Positions 16,491 through 25,303 of a stretch of DNA of 64,000 nt are shown in pieces; the stretch's first letter is position 1; every line of letters begins with the position of its first letter. The stretch covers positions 152,809 to 216,808 of the forward strand of contig NZ_JBMGQR010000001.1 in the NCBI RefSeq assembly GCF_049059935.1, written 5' to 3'. A model generated the notes under the pieces. It saw only the letters and a program-made list of their open reading frames with translations, searched no databases and was not told the DNA's origin. The position numbers and the translations under genes were made by a program. This DNA is from JAURVT01 sp049059935. Its GTDB lineage: Bacteria; Actinomycetota; Actinomycetes; Propionibacteriales; Nocardioidaceae.

Positions 16491-17444
16491 ATGAGCACCC
16501 CACAGCAGCCCATCGGCTCCGGGTTCGGCGCCGACACCACCGCCGCCGAGGTCCTCGCCGGCATCGACCTCACCGGCAAGGTCGCGGTCGTCACCGGCGG
16601 CTACTCCGGCCTCGGTCTGGAGACCACCCGCGCGCTCGCCGGCGCCGGCGCGCACGTCGTCGTCCCCGCGCGGCGTCCCGACGCCGCGCGCGAGAACCTC
16701 GACGGCATCGACGGCGTCGAGGTGGACGAGCTCGACCTCGGCGACCTCGCGAGCGTCGAGGCGTTCGCCGACCGCTTCCTGGCGTCCGGACGCACGATCG
16801 ACCTGATGATCGACAACGCCGGCATCATGGCGTGCCCCGAGACGCGCGTCGGCCCGGGCTGGGAGGCCCAGCTCGCCACCAACCACCTCGGCCACTTCGC
16901 GCTCGTCAACCGGCTCTGGCCCGCGCTCGCGCCCGGTGGCGCGCGCGTGGTGTCGGTGTCGTCGTCGGGACACAAGAACAGCCCCGTCGTCTGGGACGAC
17001 CTGCAGCTCGAGCGCGGCTACGACAAGTGGAAGGCCTACGGCCAGGCCAAGACCGCCAACGCCCTGTTCGCCGTGCACCTCGACGCCCTGGGCAAGGACG
17101 TGGGCGTCCGCGCGTTCTCGCTGCACCCCGGCGGCATCCTGACCCCGCTGCAGCGGCACCTGCCGAAGCAGGAGATGGTCGACAAGGGCTGGATCGACGA
17201 GGAGGGGAACTCGCTGAACCCGTCGTTCAAGACGCCCGAGCAGGGCGCCGCCACGTCGGTCTGGGCGGCCACCTCCCCGCAGCTCGACGGCCTGGGCGGC
17301 GTCTACTGCGAGGACTGCGACGTCGCGCCGGTCTCCACCGACTCCTCGCCCGGCGTCCGTCCCCACGCCGTCGACCCCGACGAGGCCGCCCGGCTGTGGT
17401 CGGTCTCGGCCGAGCTCACGGGAGTCGACGCGTTCGCCTCCTAG
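16491..17444 (+). CDS. Short-chain dehydrogenase/reductase
   Basis: 317 residues. NAD(P)-binding TGGYSGLG (about 34-41), NNAG-equivalent DNAG, active-site Ser in VSVSSSGHK and YGQAK (Tyr-x3-Lys). It resembles the WWOX/retinol dehydrogenase-like oxidoreductases found as single genes in actinomycetes. Substrate unknown. A -10 box seven bases upstream predicts a leaderless mRNA. Confidence 0.9.
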   Translation: MSTPQQPIGSGFGADTTAAEVLAGIDLTGKVAVVTGGYSGLGLETTRALAGAGAHVVVPARRPDAARENLDGIDGVEVDELDLGDLASVEAFADRFLASGRTIDLMIDNAGIMACPETRVGPGWEAQLATNHLGHFALVNRLWPALAPGGARVVSVSSSGHKNSPVVWDDLQLERGYDKWKAYGQAKTANALFAVHLDALGKDVGVRAFSLHPGGILTPLQRHLPKQEMVDKGWIDEEGNSLNPSFKTPEQGAATSVWAATSPQLDGLGGVYCEDCDVAPVSTDSSPGVRPHAVDPDEAARLWSVSAELTGVDAFAS

Positions 17445-17462
17445 CGGCGCCCCAGGGTCGAC

Positions 17463-19088
17463 GTGCCGGAGGTCACGCCCGTCGTTCACGTCGAGGACGG
17501 GCTTTCGTCACGTCGACCACGGACAATCGCTGACGTGGGGGTCACGTCGGTCGAGCGCGCGCAGACGCCCTCTGGGCCCCTCGCCCGTCTCCGCGGGCGG
17601 CGCGTGTCCGACCGCGCCTGGGTCGGGCTGTGCGTGCTGCTGGTCGTCGCGGTGCGCCTGCCGTTCCTGACGCTGCACGTCGGCGCCGACGAGGGCGGGT
17701 TCCTGCTGCTCGGGTCGCAGTGGCGCTCCGGCGCCGGCTCGCTCTACGGCCAGTACTGGGTCGACCGGCCGCCGCTGCTCATCGGCGCCTACGGGCTGGC
17801 CGACGCGCTCGGTGGCGTGGTGGCGCTGCGCCTGATCGGCTGCGTCGCGGCCGGCGCCACCGTCCTGCTCGCCGCCCACGCCGGACGGACGGCACGCGGC
17901 GCCGCCGGTGGACGCTGGGCCGCGATGGCCGCCGGCGCCTTCCTCACCACGTCGATGTTCGGGGCGCCCGAGGTCAGCGGCGAGCTGCTGGCCGTCCCGT
18001 TCGTGATGGCCTCGGTGGCCGTCACCCTCTCGGTGATCGGCACCCGCGACCCCCGCCGCCAGCTGCTCGGCGGGCTCCTCGCCGGCGCGCTCGCGGCCGT
18101 CGGTCCCCTGGTCAAGCAGAACTTCGTCGACGGCTTCGTGTTCGCCGTCGTGGCCCTGGCCGTCGCCGCCCTCACCGGACGGATCGACCGCCGCGCCGCG
18201 GGGCGTGCCCTGGCGGGCGGCGTCGTCGGCGCCCTGGTGACCGCGGCCGTGGTGCTCGCCTGGGCCGCCTCGCGAGGGACGTCCCTGCCCGAGCTGTGGA
18301 ACGCCCTGATCCCGTTCCGCGCCGACGCCGCGGCCGTCATCTCCAGCTCGGCCAGCCCCGCCACCGGCGAGCGACTGGTGCGGCTCGTCGGGTCGTTCGT
18401 GATCAGCGGCGGCGCCGTCCTGGCCACGCTCGCCCTGATCTCGGTGGTCCGACGACGCGGACGCGACCACGTGGGCACCGGTGCCGTCGCCGTCCTCGGC
18501 TGGGCGACGTTCTCGGTGTTCGCCGGGGGCAGCTACTGGCTCCACTACCTGCTCGAGATGCTGCCCGGCCTCGCGCTCGCGGCCGCGATCGCCGGTGGCG
18601 GCGTGCGGCGCACGCGTCGGGTGGGACGTCCCGTCGTCGTGTACGCGCTGCTGCTCGCCGTGGTCGCCGGCACCACCAGCAGCATCACCCGCATCCAGGA
18701 GGGCTCGGTGCCCTACACGGCGGGCACCTGGCTGGGCGCGGCGTCCCGTCCCGGCGACACCGCGATCGTGGCCTACGGGCAGCCGGGGATCCTCTACGAG
18801 GCCGGGCTGAGCAGCCCGTACTCGATGGTGTGGAGCCTCCCGGTGCGGGTGCGCGACCCGAGGCTCACGCAGATGACCGCCGTCCTCGAGGGCCCGCGCG
18901 CACCGGTCTGGCTGGTGCAGTGGAGGGGGACGATGCGGTCGTGGGGCATCGACCCGTCGGCCGCCGAGCCCGTGATCGAGGCGCGCTACCGCCGCGTCGC
19001 CGACGTCTGCGGGTACGCGGTCCTGCTGCGCGACGACGTGGAGCGCCCGGTGCCGCCCACGCCCGCGGTGTGCCCCTCAGGACCCTGA
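17463..19088 (+). CDS. GT39/ArnT-like membrane glycosyltransferase
   Basis: Up to 541 residues with about 11 hydrophobic helices and a C-terminal soluble tail. The first loop has HVGADEGGFLLLGSQW and YWVDRPPLLIGAYG, matching the acidic D-E loop and the D-R-PP pattern of GT-C enzymes that use lipid-linked sugars. It would add sugar to a cell-envelope component on the outer face of the membrane. Start uncertain: GTG 17463 or GTG 17535; the latter removes 24 polar residues. The stop overlaps the convergent SRPBCC gene by 12 bases. Confidence 0.75.
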   Translation: MPEVTPVVHVEDGLSSRRPRTIADVGVTSVERAQTPSGPLARLRGRRVSDRAWVGLCVLLVVAVRLPFLTLHVGADEGGFLLLGSQWRSGAGSLYGQYWVDRPPLLIGAYGLADALGGVVALRLIGCVAAGATVLLAAHAGRTARGAAGGRWAAMAAGAFLTTSMFGAPEVSGELLAVPFVMASVAVTLSVIGTRDPRRQLLGGLLAGALAAVGPLVKQNFVDGFVFAVVALAVAALTGRIDRRAAGRALAGGVVGALVTAAVVLAWAASRGTSLPELWNALIPFRADAAAVISSSASPATGERLVRLVGSFVISGGAVLATLALISVVRRRGRDHVGTGAVAVLGWATFSVFAGGSYWLHYLLEMLPGLALAAAIAGGGVRRTRRVGRPVVVYALLLAVVAGTTSSITRIQEGSVPYTAGTWLGAASRPGDTAIVAYGQPGILYEAGLSSPYSMVWSLPVRVRDPRLTQMTAVLEGPRAPVWLVQWRGTMRSWGIDPSAAEPVIEARYRRVADVCGYAVLLRDDVERPVPPTPAVCPSGP

Positions 19089-19517
19089 CGCCTCGAGCGC
19101 GTCCCTGATCCCGTCGCGGCACAGGTCGGCGAAGATGCCCAGCCACTGGGTCATCGCCGCGTCGTCGACGGTCGAGTCCACGACCATCAGGTGCTCCACG
19201 ACCGTGCCGCGGTCACCGGCGTCGAGCACGTGCAGGGTCTCGGTGGCGCCGCCGACCGGGCTCTGGTTGCGGAGCACCAGCCGGCACCGCGACGCCGAGC
19301 GCTCGTGGCGGACGACCACGACGTCGGACTCCAGCGGCTCGTCGAAGACCCAGGTGGTCGAGACCAGCTCGGCGCCGACGTCCTCGACCCGGCCGTCGAC
19401 CGGGGCGAAGGTGCGGACGGCCCGTCCCCAGTGACCGGGGCCGGTGAGGTCGGTCACGACGGCCCACGCCCGCGCCATCGGCAGCGTGGTCGTGAGCTCG
19501 CGCCTGGATGACGTCAC
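19077..19517 (-). CDS. SRPBCC family protein
   Basis: 146 residues of the START/Bet v 1-like fold: ARAWAVVTDLTGPGHWGRAVRTF near the N-terminus, a central beta region and the C-terminal helix DDAAMTQWLGIFADLCRDGIRDAL. Such proteins bind lipids or polyketides. GTG 19517 is chosen for GGGGGAG nine bases upstream. It is divergent from the AurF-type gene across a 176-base region with two palindromes, so it may belong to the same regulon. Confidence 0.8.
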   Translation of the reverse strand: MTSSRRELTTTLPMARAWAVVTDLTGPGHWGRAVRTFAPVDGRVEDVGAELVSTTWVFDEPLESDVVVVRHERSASRCRLVLRNQSPVGGATETLHVLDAGDRGTVVEHLMVVDSTVDDAAMTQWLGIFADLCRDGIRDALEASGS

Positions 19518-19587
19518 GTCGCTGCTCTCCCCCGTACGACGGCCCCTCGCCGCTGGCGCCCCCGTCGCGGAGGCACAGCCCGATCCT

Positions 19588-19603
19588 ACTGGTACGTACC
19601 AGT
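19588..19603. promoter_or_regulatory. 16-bp perfect palindrome, TetR-type operator candidate
   Basis: ACTGGTACGTACCAGT is an exact 16-base palindrome, 71 bases upstream of the SRPBCC start and 91 bases upstream of the AurF start. The size and symmetry suit a TetR-type dimer. No TetR gene is in the window. Confidence 0.55.
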
Positions 19604-19638
19604 GCGAAACGACGTGTCGGCGCGTGACGGTAGCCATA

Positions 19639-19669
19639 TGACACGAACGATGTATCATTCATCGTGTCA
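19639..19669. promoter_or_regulatory. 31-bp inverted repeat ahead of the AurF gene
   Basis: Outer arms TGACACGA (19639-19646) and TCGTGTCA (19662-19669) match 8 of 8, and inner triplets ATG/CAT (19650-19652 and 19656-19658) also pair, centred on 19654. It ends 24 bases before the AurF ATG, so a bound protein would block transcription. Confidence 0.6.
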
Positions 19670-19693
19670 GTTAAGTCCACTCGGAGGTGTCCC

Positions 19694-20620
19694 ATGAGCA
19701 GCACCACGATCCGCCCCGGCAACATCCGTGACGAGGCCCCCGAGGGCGGCCACGACGACGTCGCCGCGCGCCTGCTCGACTCGGCCGCGACGCTGTCCTA
19801 CGACCCGGCCACCGAGCTGGACTGGGACGCCCCGCTCGAGCCCGGCCTGTACGGCCTGAACCCCGAGTGGTGCTCGCTGTACGGCACCCCGCTGTGGGAC
19901 GAGATGACCGAGGACCAGAAGGTCACGCTGACGCGGCACGAGGTCTGCTCGATCATGAGCACCGGCATCTGGTTCGAGATGATCCTGCAGCAGATGATCC
20001 TGCGCGACCAGTACGTCCAGGACCCCTCCACCTCGGAGTTCCAGTTCGCGCTCACCGAGATCGCCGACGAGTGCCGGCACTCGATCATGTTCGCGCGCGC
20101 CTGCGCCAAGATGGACGTCCCGAACTACACCCCCAAGCGCCTCACCGTCGAGGTCGCCCGCGCCTTCAAGACCCTCGCCAACGCCGAGGCCGCGTACGGC
20201 GGCATCCTCGTGGCCGAGGAGGTGCTCGACGTCATGCAGCGCGACTGGATGCGCGGCGAGCAGGTGCTGCCGATCGTGCGCGGCACCAGCAAGATCCACG
20301 TGGTCGAGGAGTCGCGGCACATGAAGTTCGCCCGCGAGGAGATCCGCGAGTCGATGCAGGGCGTCAGCGAGCGCCGTCGCCGGATGAGCGCGTTCGTGAT
20401 CTCGATGGCCGCCTACTTCATCGTCACCAGCATGGTGAACCCCGGCGTGTACGCCGCCGCCGGGCTCGACACCAAGCGCGCCGTGCGCGAGGCCGCCCGC
20501 AGCGAGCACCGCAAGGCGATGATGCGCACCAGCTGCGCGCACCTCATGCACTTCCTGTCCGAGGTCGGCCTGCTGACGCCCCGCGCGGCCAAGGTCTACC
20601 GCAAGATCAACATGCTCTGA
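19694..20620 (+). CDS. AurF-type diiron oxygenase
   Basis: 308 residues of the AurF (p-aminobenzoate N-oxygenase) family. A seven-ligand set can be read with AurF-like spacing: Glu95, Glu126 and His129 (DECRH), Glu175/176, His202, Glu206 and His209 (EESRH). The extra His202, four residues before the EExxH Glu, is the AurF-specific ligand. Such enzymes oxidise amines or activate C-H bonds with O2 and two electrons; the FprB-like reductase directly downstream is the likely electron donor. CGGAGG precedes ATG 19694. Substrate unknown; a lipid or natural-product amine is possible. Confidence 0.9.
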   Translation: MSSTTIRPGNIRDEAPEGGHDDVAARLLDSAATLSYDPATELDWDAPLEPGLYGLNPEWCSLYGTPLWDEMTEDQKVTLTRHEVCSIMSTGIWFEMILQQMILRDQYVQDPSTSEFQFALTEIADECRHSIMFARACAKMDVPNYTPKRLTVEVARAFKTLANAEAAYGGILVAEEVLDVMQRDWMRGEQVLPIVRGTSKIHVVEESRHMKFAREEIRESMQGVSERRRRMSAFVISMAAYFIVTSMVNPGVYAAAGLDTKRAVREAARSEHRKAMMRTSCAHLMHFLSEVGLLTPRAAKVYRKINML

Positions 20621-20623
20621 CCC

Positions 20624-22252
20624 ATGTCCTACGCGATCACGCAGAGCTGCTGCAACGACGCCACGTGCGTCTCGGTGTGCCCGGTCAACTGCATCCACCC
20701 GACGCCCGACGAGCCCGACTTCGGCACGACGGACATGCTGTACATCGACGGTGACAGCTGCATCGACTGCGGTGCCTGCGCCGACGCGTGCCCGGTCGAC
20801 GCGATCCGTCCCGCCGACCGGCTGTTCGGCCCCGAGTCGATCTTCGTCGAGCTGAACGCGCAGTACTACGCCGATCGCGACGTCGACCACACCTGGGGCG
20901 AGCCGCAGTTCCCGCGGTCGATGCCCACGCCGAGCCGGGGGCTGCGCGTCGCGGTCGTCGGCACCGGGCCCGCGGCGTCCTACACCGCGCAGGAGCTGCT
21001 GTACGCCACCGACGCCGAGGTCACGATGATCGACCGGCTGCCCGTGCCCGGCGGGCTGGTGCGCGCCGGCGTGGCGCCCGACCACCCGTCCACCAAGCGC
21101 ATCGGCGACAGCTTCGCGTCGATGTGGGACAACCCGCGCCTGCACCTGGTGGCCAACCTCGACGTGGGCCGCGACGTCAGCCGCGAGGAGGTGCTCGAGC
21201 ACCACCACGCCGTCGTGTACGCCACCGGAGCGGCGTCCGACCGCGCGCTCGACGTGCCAGGCGAGGACCTCCCCGGCAGCATCAGCGCCACCGACGTCGT
21301 CCGCTGGTACAACGGCGACCCGCTCGCCGACGTCGAGGCGCCCGTGCTGACGTCGGCGCGCGCCGTCGTCGTCGGCAACGGCAACGTCGGCCTCGACGTC
21401 GCCCGCATCCTCACCGGCGACCCCGACCACCTCGCCACCACCGACATCGCCGACGAGGCCCTCGCCGCCCTGCGCGACGGCGCGCTGCACGAGGTGGTCG
21501 TGCTCGGCCGCCGCGGCCCCGAGCACGCCGCCTACACCGGCCCCGAGCTGGTGGCGCTGGCCCACCGCCTCGACGCCGAGCTGGTCGTCGCCGACGACCC
21601 CGACACCCGCGCCGCCATCGAGGCCGCCGCGCCCGGCACCCGCGCCGCGCTGCTGCGCGACGTGCCGATGGTCCCGGTCGACCTCACCGCTCCCCCGGCT
21701 CCGGGTCGCCGCATCGTCCTGGCGTTCGGCCTGGCCACCCGCGAGCTGGTGGGCGACTCCCACGTCACCGGGGTCCGCACCGCGCGCGGCGACGAGCCCG
21801 GGCCCGAGGTGGCCACCGGGCTGGTGGTCCGCGCCGTCGGGTACCGCGGCCGGCCGGTCGCCGACCTGCCCTTCGAGGACGAGTCGGGCACCGTGCCCCA
21901 CGAGGGCGGAGGCGTGGTCGACGCCGACGGCGCCCGCGTGCCCGGCACCTACGTCGCCGGCTGGATCAAGCGCGGCCCCTCCGGTGGCATCGGCGCCAAC
22001 CGCACCTGCGCCGCCGATACCGTCGCGACGATCCTCGACGACCTCGGCCACGGACGCGTCCCCGCCCCGAGGCGCGGCGCCGCCGCGTTCGCCCGGCTCG
22101 TCCGCAAGCGGCAGGGCGACGCCCTCGGCCTGAAGCACGTGCTCAACATCGACCGCACCGAGCGCGAGGCCGGCGCCGCCGCGGGACGCCCGCGCGTCAA
22201 GCTCACCACCGTCCCCGACCTGCTGGCCGCCGGACGCGGACGCAAGCGCTAG
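20624..22252 (+). CDS. fprB: Ferredoxin/ferredoxin-NADP reductase fusion, FprB type
   Basis: 542 residues. Residues 1-60 are a seven-iron ferredoxin: Cys9/10, 15, 19 and 23, then C46-x2-C49-x2-C52-x3-C56-P. From residue 105 follows an adrenodoxin-reductase-like FNR with GTGPAA (112-117), VPGGLVRAGVAPDHP, a second Rossmann VGNGNVGLDVAR and GWIKRGPSGGIGANR. It passes electrons from NADPH to iron-sulfur or diiron partners. It starts three bases after the AurF stop, so it very likely serves that oxygenase. Its stop overlaps the convergent SDR gene by four bases. Confidence 0.92.
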   Translation: MSYAITQSCCNDATCVSVCPVNCIHPTPDEPDFGTTDMLYIDGDSCIDCGACADACPVDAIRPADRLFGPESIFVELNAQYYADRDVDHTWGEPQFPRSMPTPSRGLRVAVVGTGPAASYTAQELLYATDAEVTMIDRLPVPGGLVRAGVAPDHPSTKRIGDSFASMWDNPRLHLVANLDVGRDVSREEVLEHHHAVVYATGAASDRALDVPGEDLPGSISATDVVRWYNGDPLADVEAPVLTSARAVVVGNGNVGLDVARILTGDPDHLATTDIADEALAALRDGALHEVVVLGRRGPEHAAYTGPELVALAHRLDAELVVADDPDTRAAIEAAAPGTRAALLRDVPMVPVDLTAPPAPGRRIVLAFGLATRELVGDSHVTGVRTARGDEPGPEVATGLVVRAVGYRGRPVADLPFEDESGTVPHEGGGVVDADGARVPGTYVAGWIKRGPSGGIGANRTCAADTVATILDDLGHGRVPAPRRGAAAFARLVRKRQGDALGLKHVLNIDRTEREAGAAAGRPRVKLTTVPDLLAAGRGRKR

Positions 22253-23025
22253 AAGACCGAGTAGCCGCCGTCGATCGTGACGATCGACCCGGTCATGAAG
22301 CTCGACGACGGCGAGGCGAGGTGCACGACCGTCGGCGCGATCTCGTCGGGCGTGGCGTACCGCTCCATCGGCGCGTCCTCGATCCACTGGCGCCGGAACT
22401 CCGGCTCGTCCACCGGCGACATCTCGGTCTTGACGTACCCCGGCGCGACGGCGTTGACGCGGATGCCCAGCGGGGCCCACTCGGCCGCGAGGGACCGCGT
22501 GAGGTGGTGCACGGCGGCCTTGGACGCGTTGTAGGCGGGCTGCCACTGGGGACGGTTGACGATGTCGCCCGACATCGAGCCGATGTTGACGATCGACCCG
22601 CCGCCGTGCTCGGCCATGTGCCGGGCGGCGGCCGTGCTGAGCATCCACACGCCCATCACGTTCACGTCGAAGACCTCGCGGAACTCGTCGTCGCCCACCT
22701 CGAGCGCCGGTCGGTGCACGCACGTGCCCGCGTTGTTGACCACGACGTCGAGGCGGCCGGTCTCGTCGACGGTGCGGGCGACGAGCGCGTCCACCTCGGC
22801 ACGGTCGGTGACGTCGGTGCGCACGGCGAGCACGCGTCGGCCGGTCTCCTCGGCGAGCGACGCGGCGACGTCGACGGACGCGTCGCCGTCACGCGCGGCG
22901 ATGACGACGTCGGCGCCCGCCTCGGCCAGCGCACGCGAGAACGCGAGGCCGAGGCCGCGGTAGCCGCCCGTCACGATCGCGGTGCGCCCGTCGAGGGCGA
23001 ACCTGGAGAGCACGGTGTCGGTCAT
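22249..23025 (-). CDS. Short-chain dehydrogenase/reductase
   Basis: 258 residues, classical SDR: TGGYRGLG (about 20-27), NNAG, SMSGDIV serine region and YNASK (Tyr-x3-Lys), with C-terminal TGSIVTIDGG. The pattern is close to gluconate 5-dehydrogenase or FabG-like reductases. GGAGGAA precedes ATG 23025. It overlaps the fprB stop tail to tail by four bases. Confidence 0.93.
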   Translation of the reverse strand: MTDTVLSRFALDGRTAIVTGGYRGLGLAFSRALAEAGADVVIAARDGDASVDVAASLAEETGRRVLAVRTDVTDRAEVDALVARTVDETGRLDVVVNNAGTCVHRPALEVGDDEFREVFDVNVMGVWMLSTAAARHMAEHGGGSIVNIGSMSGDIVNRPQWQPAYNASKAAVHHLTRSLAAEWAPLGIRVNAVAPGYVKTEMSPVDEPEFRRQWIEDAPMERYATPDEIAPTVVHLASPSSSFMTGSIVTIDGGYSVF

Positions 23026-23045
23026 GGGTTCCTCCGGTGGATGGG

Positions 23046-24317
23046 TCAGACGAGCACGACGAAGGTGTGGATCACCAGGCCGACGAGACCGCCGACGACG
23101 GTGCCGTTGATCCGGATGAACTGCAGGTCGCGGCCCACGTGCAGCTCGATGCGCCTCGCGGCCTCGTGGCCGTCCCAGCGGTCGACGGTCTCGGAGATGA
23201 CGGTGGCCAGCTCGCTGCCGTAGTTGGTCACCAGGAAGGCCGCCGCGTCGCTGAGCATCGTGTCGAGGCGCTCCTGGGTGGCCGCGTCGTCCACGACGAG
23301 GCGGCCGTAGCCCACCAGCGCCTCGATGCCGCGGGTGCGCAGCACGCTGTCGGGGTCGGCCAGGGCGTCGGCGAACGCGTTGCGCAGGGCGTTCCAGATC
23401 GAGACGGCGCTGTCGCCGACCTTCGGCTGCGCCAGCACCCGACGCTTGAGCCGCTCGGCGCGCTCGCGGGTGTCGTCGTCGTGCTGGAGGTCGTCGGCGA
23501 GCTGGGCAAGGAAGTCGTCCAGGGCCTTGCGGGCGCGGTGCTCGGGGTCGTCGCGGACGTCGGCGGCGAACGCGATGGCCTCGCGGATCAGGCGCTCGGA
23601 GACGCGCTCGTCCACCCACTGCGGGGTCCACCACGGTGCCCGCTCCTGGACGACGGCGACGATGTCGCCCTCGTGGTCGGTCAGGTAGCGGTGCAGCTCG
23701 CCCACCGCCAGGTCGACCAGGCCGTGGTGGGCGCCCTCGGCGACGACCTCCTGCAGCAGCTGCCCGGCGACGGGGCTGAGCTCCTCGTCGGCCAGCCGCG
23801 GGATGAGGGTCTGCTCGACGAGCGCGCGCACGTCGTCGTCCTTGATCCGGACGACGGCCTGGCGGGCGATCTTGGCGACCTCGCCGACGACGCGCGTGGC
23901 GTGCGCCTCGTCGGAGACCCACGTGCCGATGCGGCGGCTGACCTGGGCGCTCATGACGCGCTCGCGCACCACCTCCTGGGACAGGAAGTTGTCGGTGACG
24001 AACTCCTGGAGGCTCTGGCCCAGCGCCGCCTTGCGGGTGGGGATCAGCGCGGTGTGCGGGATCGGCAGGCCGAGCGGGTGGCGGAACAGCGCGGTGACGG
24101 CGAACCAGTCGGCGATCGCGCCCACCATGCTCGCCTCGGCCCCGGCGTTGACGAACCCCCAGAAGCCGTCCTGCCCGAGCGTGGCGGCGAAGACGACCGC
24201 CGCGAGCACGAGCAGCGACAGGGCGACGGCCTGCATGCGTCGCAGCCCCTTCAGACGCGCGGCGTCGGCCTCGCCGCTGCCCGGGACGTTCAGCTGCAGG
24301 GGGGTCTGGGTGGTCAC
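23046..24317 (-). CDS. DUF445 (YjiN-like) membrane protein
   Basis: 423 residues. A helix at about 28-50 (MQAVALSLLVLAAVVFAATLG), then GAEASMVGAIADWFAVTALFRHPLGLPIPHTALIP, the hallmark start of DUF445 proteins, a long helical middle and a hydrophobic C-terminus. Function unknown. GTG 24317 lies six bases after a TAAGGT box, suggesting a leaderless mRNA; the zinc metallopeptidase gene is divergent with its own leaderless box. Confidence 0.92.
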   Translation of the reverse strand: MTTQTPLQLNVPGSGEADAARLKGLRRMQAVALSLLVLAAVVFAATLGQDGFWGFVNAGAEASMVGAIADWFAVTALFRHPLGLPIPHTALIPTRKAALGQSLQEFVTDNFLSQEVVRERVMSAQVSRRIGTWVSDEAHATRVVGEVAKIARQAVVRIKDDDVRALVEQTLIPRLADEELSPVAGQLLQEVVAEGAHHGLVDLAVGELHRYLTDHEGDIVAVVQERAPWWTPQWVDERVSERLIREAIAFAADVRDDPEHRARKALDDFLAQLADDLQHDDDTRERAERLKRRVLAQPKVGDSAVSIWNALRNAFADALADPDSVLRTRGIEALVGYGRLVVDDAATQERLDTMLSDAAAFLVTNYGSELATVISETVDRWDGHEAARRIELHVGRDLQFIRINGTVVGGLVGLVIHTFVVLV

Positions 24318-24323
24318 GAGCCG

Positions 24324-24329
24324 ACCTTA
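24324..24329 (-). promoter_or_regulatory. -10 box of a leaderless transcript (DUF445 gene)
   Basis: TAAGGT on the minus strand, six bases before the GTG at 24317. It is back to back with a plus-strand box at 24370. Confidence 0.5.
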
Positions 24330-24369
24330 GGTGGTGGCGCGGCCGACGGCCCGCGGGCCCGCCGCGCCC

Positions 24370-24375
24370 TAGACT
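24370..24375 (+). promoter_or_regulatory. -10 box of a leaderless transcript (zinc metallopeptidase gene)
   Basis: TAGACT, seven bases before the ATG at 24383. Confidence 0.55.
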
Positions 24376-24382
24376 CCCGCCC

Positions 24383-25303
24383 ATGACCTTCCGCGAGGGC
24401 GCCGAGCTCGACACCAGCCAGGTGACGTCCGGAGGTGGCGGCCGCGGCGGCGCCATCGTCGGCGGCGGGGTGGGCAGCATCCTGCTGCTCGTCCTGGGCC
24501 TGATCTTCGGCGGCGACGTCCTCGGCGGCGCCGGTGGTGGCGGCGGGCTCGCCTTCGACCCGACGACGATCACGCAGGCCGGGCAGTCCGAGGGGGACCT
24601 GTCGGGCAAGGCGTTCGACGAGTGCCGCACCGGTGCCGACGCCAACGCCAACGACACCTGTCGCGTGATCGGCACCGTCAACAGCGTGCAGGACTACTGG
24701 AGCGACGCGCTGCCGGCCGACGGCAACCGCCAGTACCGCGAGGCCCAGACCGTCCTGTACTCCGGGCAGACCCAGTCACCCTGCGGCACCGCGTCCAACG
24801 CGACCGGCCCCTTCTACTGCCCGAGCGACGAGCGGGTCTACATCGACGCGTCGTTCTTCGACGAGCTCACCCGCACCTACGGCTCCGACGGCGGTGCCCT
24901 CGCGCAGATGTACGTCGTCGCGCACGAGTACGGCCACCACGTGCAGCAGATCCTCGGGGTGCTCGGGGCGGCCCAGCAGGACCGTCAGGGCGCCGAGTCC
25001 GGGTCGGTGCGCATCGAGCTGATGGCCGACTGCCTCGCGGGCGTCTGGGCCAACCACGCCTCGTCCACCCGCGACGCCGACGGCGAGGCGCTGCTCGAGC
25101 CGCTGACGCGCCGCGACGTCGAGTCGGCGCTGTCGGCGGCGGCGGCCGTCGGCGACGACCGCATCCAGCGCGCGTCGGGCGGCCAGGTGAACCCCGAGGC
25201 CTGGACGCACGGGTCGGCCGCGCAGCGTCAGCGCTGGTTCACCACCGGCTACGAGTCGGGCACGCTCCAGCGCTGCGACACGTTGAACGCGCGTGACCTC
25301 TGA
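24383..25303 (+). CDS. Neutral zinc metallopeptidase (YpfJ family)
   Basis: 306 residues. Gly-rich N-terminus, one membrane helix at about 24-43, then the zinc peptidase domain with VVAHEYGHHVQ (HExxH) and downstream IELMADCLAGVWA, whose Glu is the likely third ligand. C-terminal AWTHGSAAQRQRWFTTGYESG is conserved in the family. The domain faces outward. Substrate unknown. The CPBP gene starts within its last codons. Confidence 0.93.
   Translation: MTFREGAELDTSQVTSGGGGRGGAIVGGGVGSILLLVLGLIFGGDVLGGAGGGGGLAFDPTTITQAGQSEGDLSGKAFDECRTGADANANDTCRVIGTVNSVQDYWSDALPADGNRQYREAQTVLYSGQTQSPCGTASNATGPFYCPSDERVYIDASFFDELTRTYGSDGGALAQMYVVAHEYGHHVQQILGVLGAAQQDRQGAESGSVRIELMADCLAGVWANHASSTRDADGEALLEPLTRRDVESALSAAAAVGDDRIQRASGGQVNPEAWTHGSAAQRQRWFTTGYESGTLQRCDTLNARDL

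Noticed and set aside
19667..22723. A 1018-codon open frame antisense to the AurF and fprB genes
   Set aside because: High GC removes stop codons from shadow frames; the translated product is Arg/Val/His-rich with no motif, while the sense genes have complete active sites.
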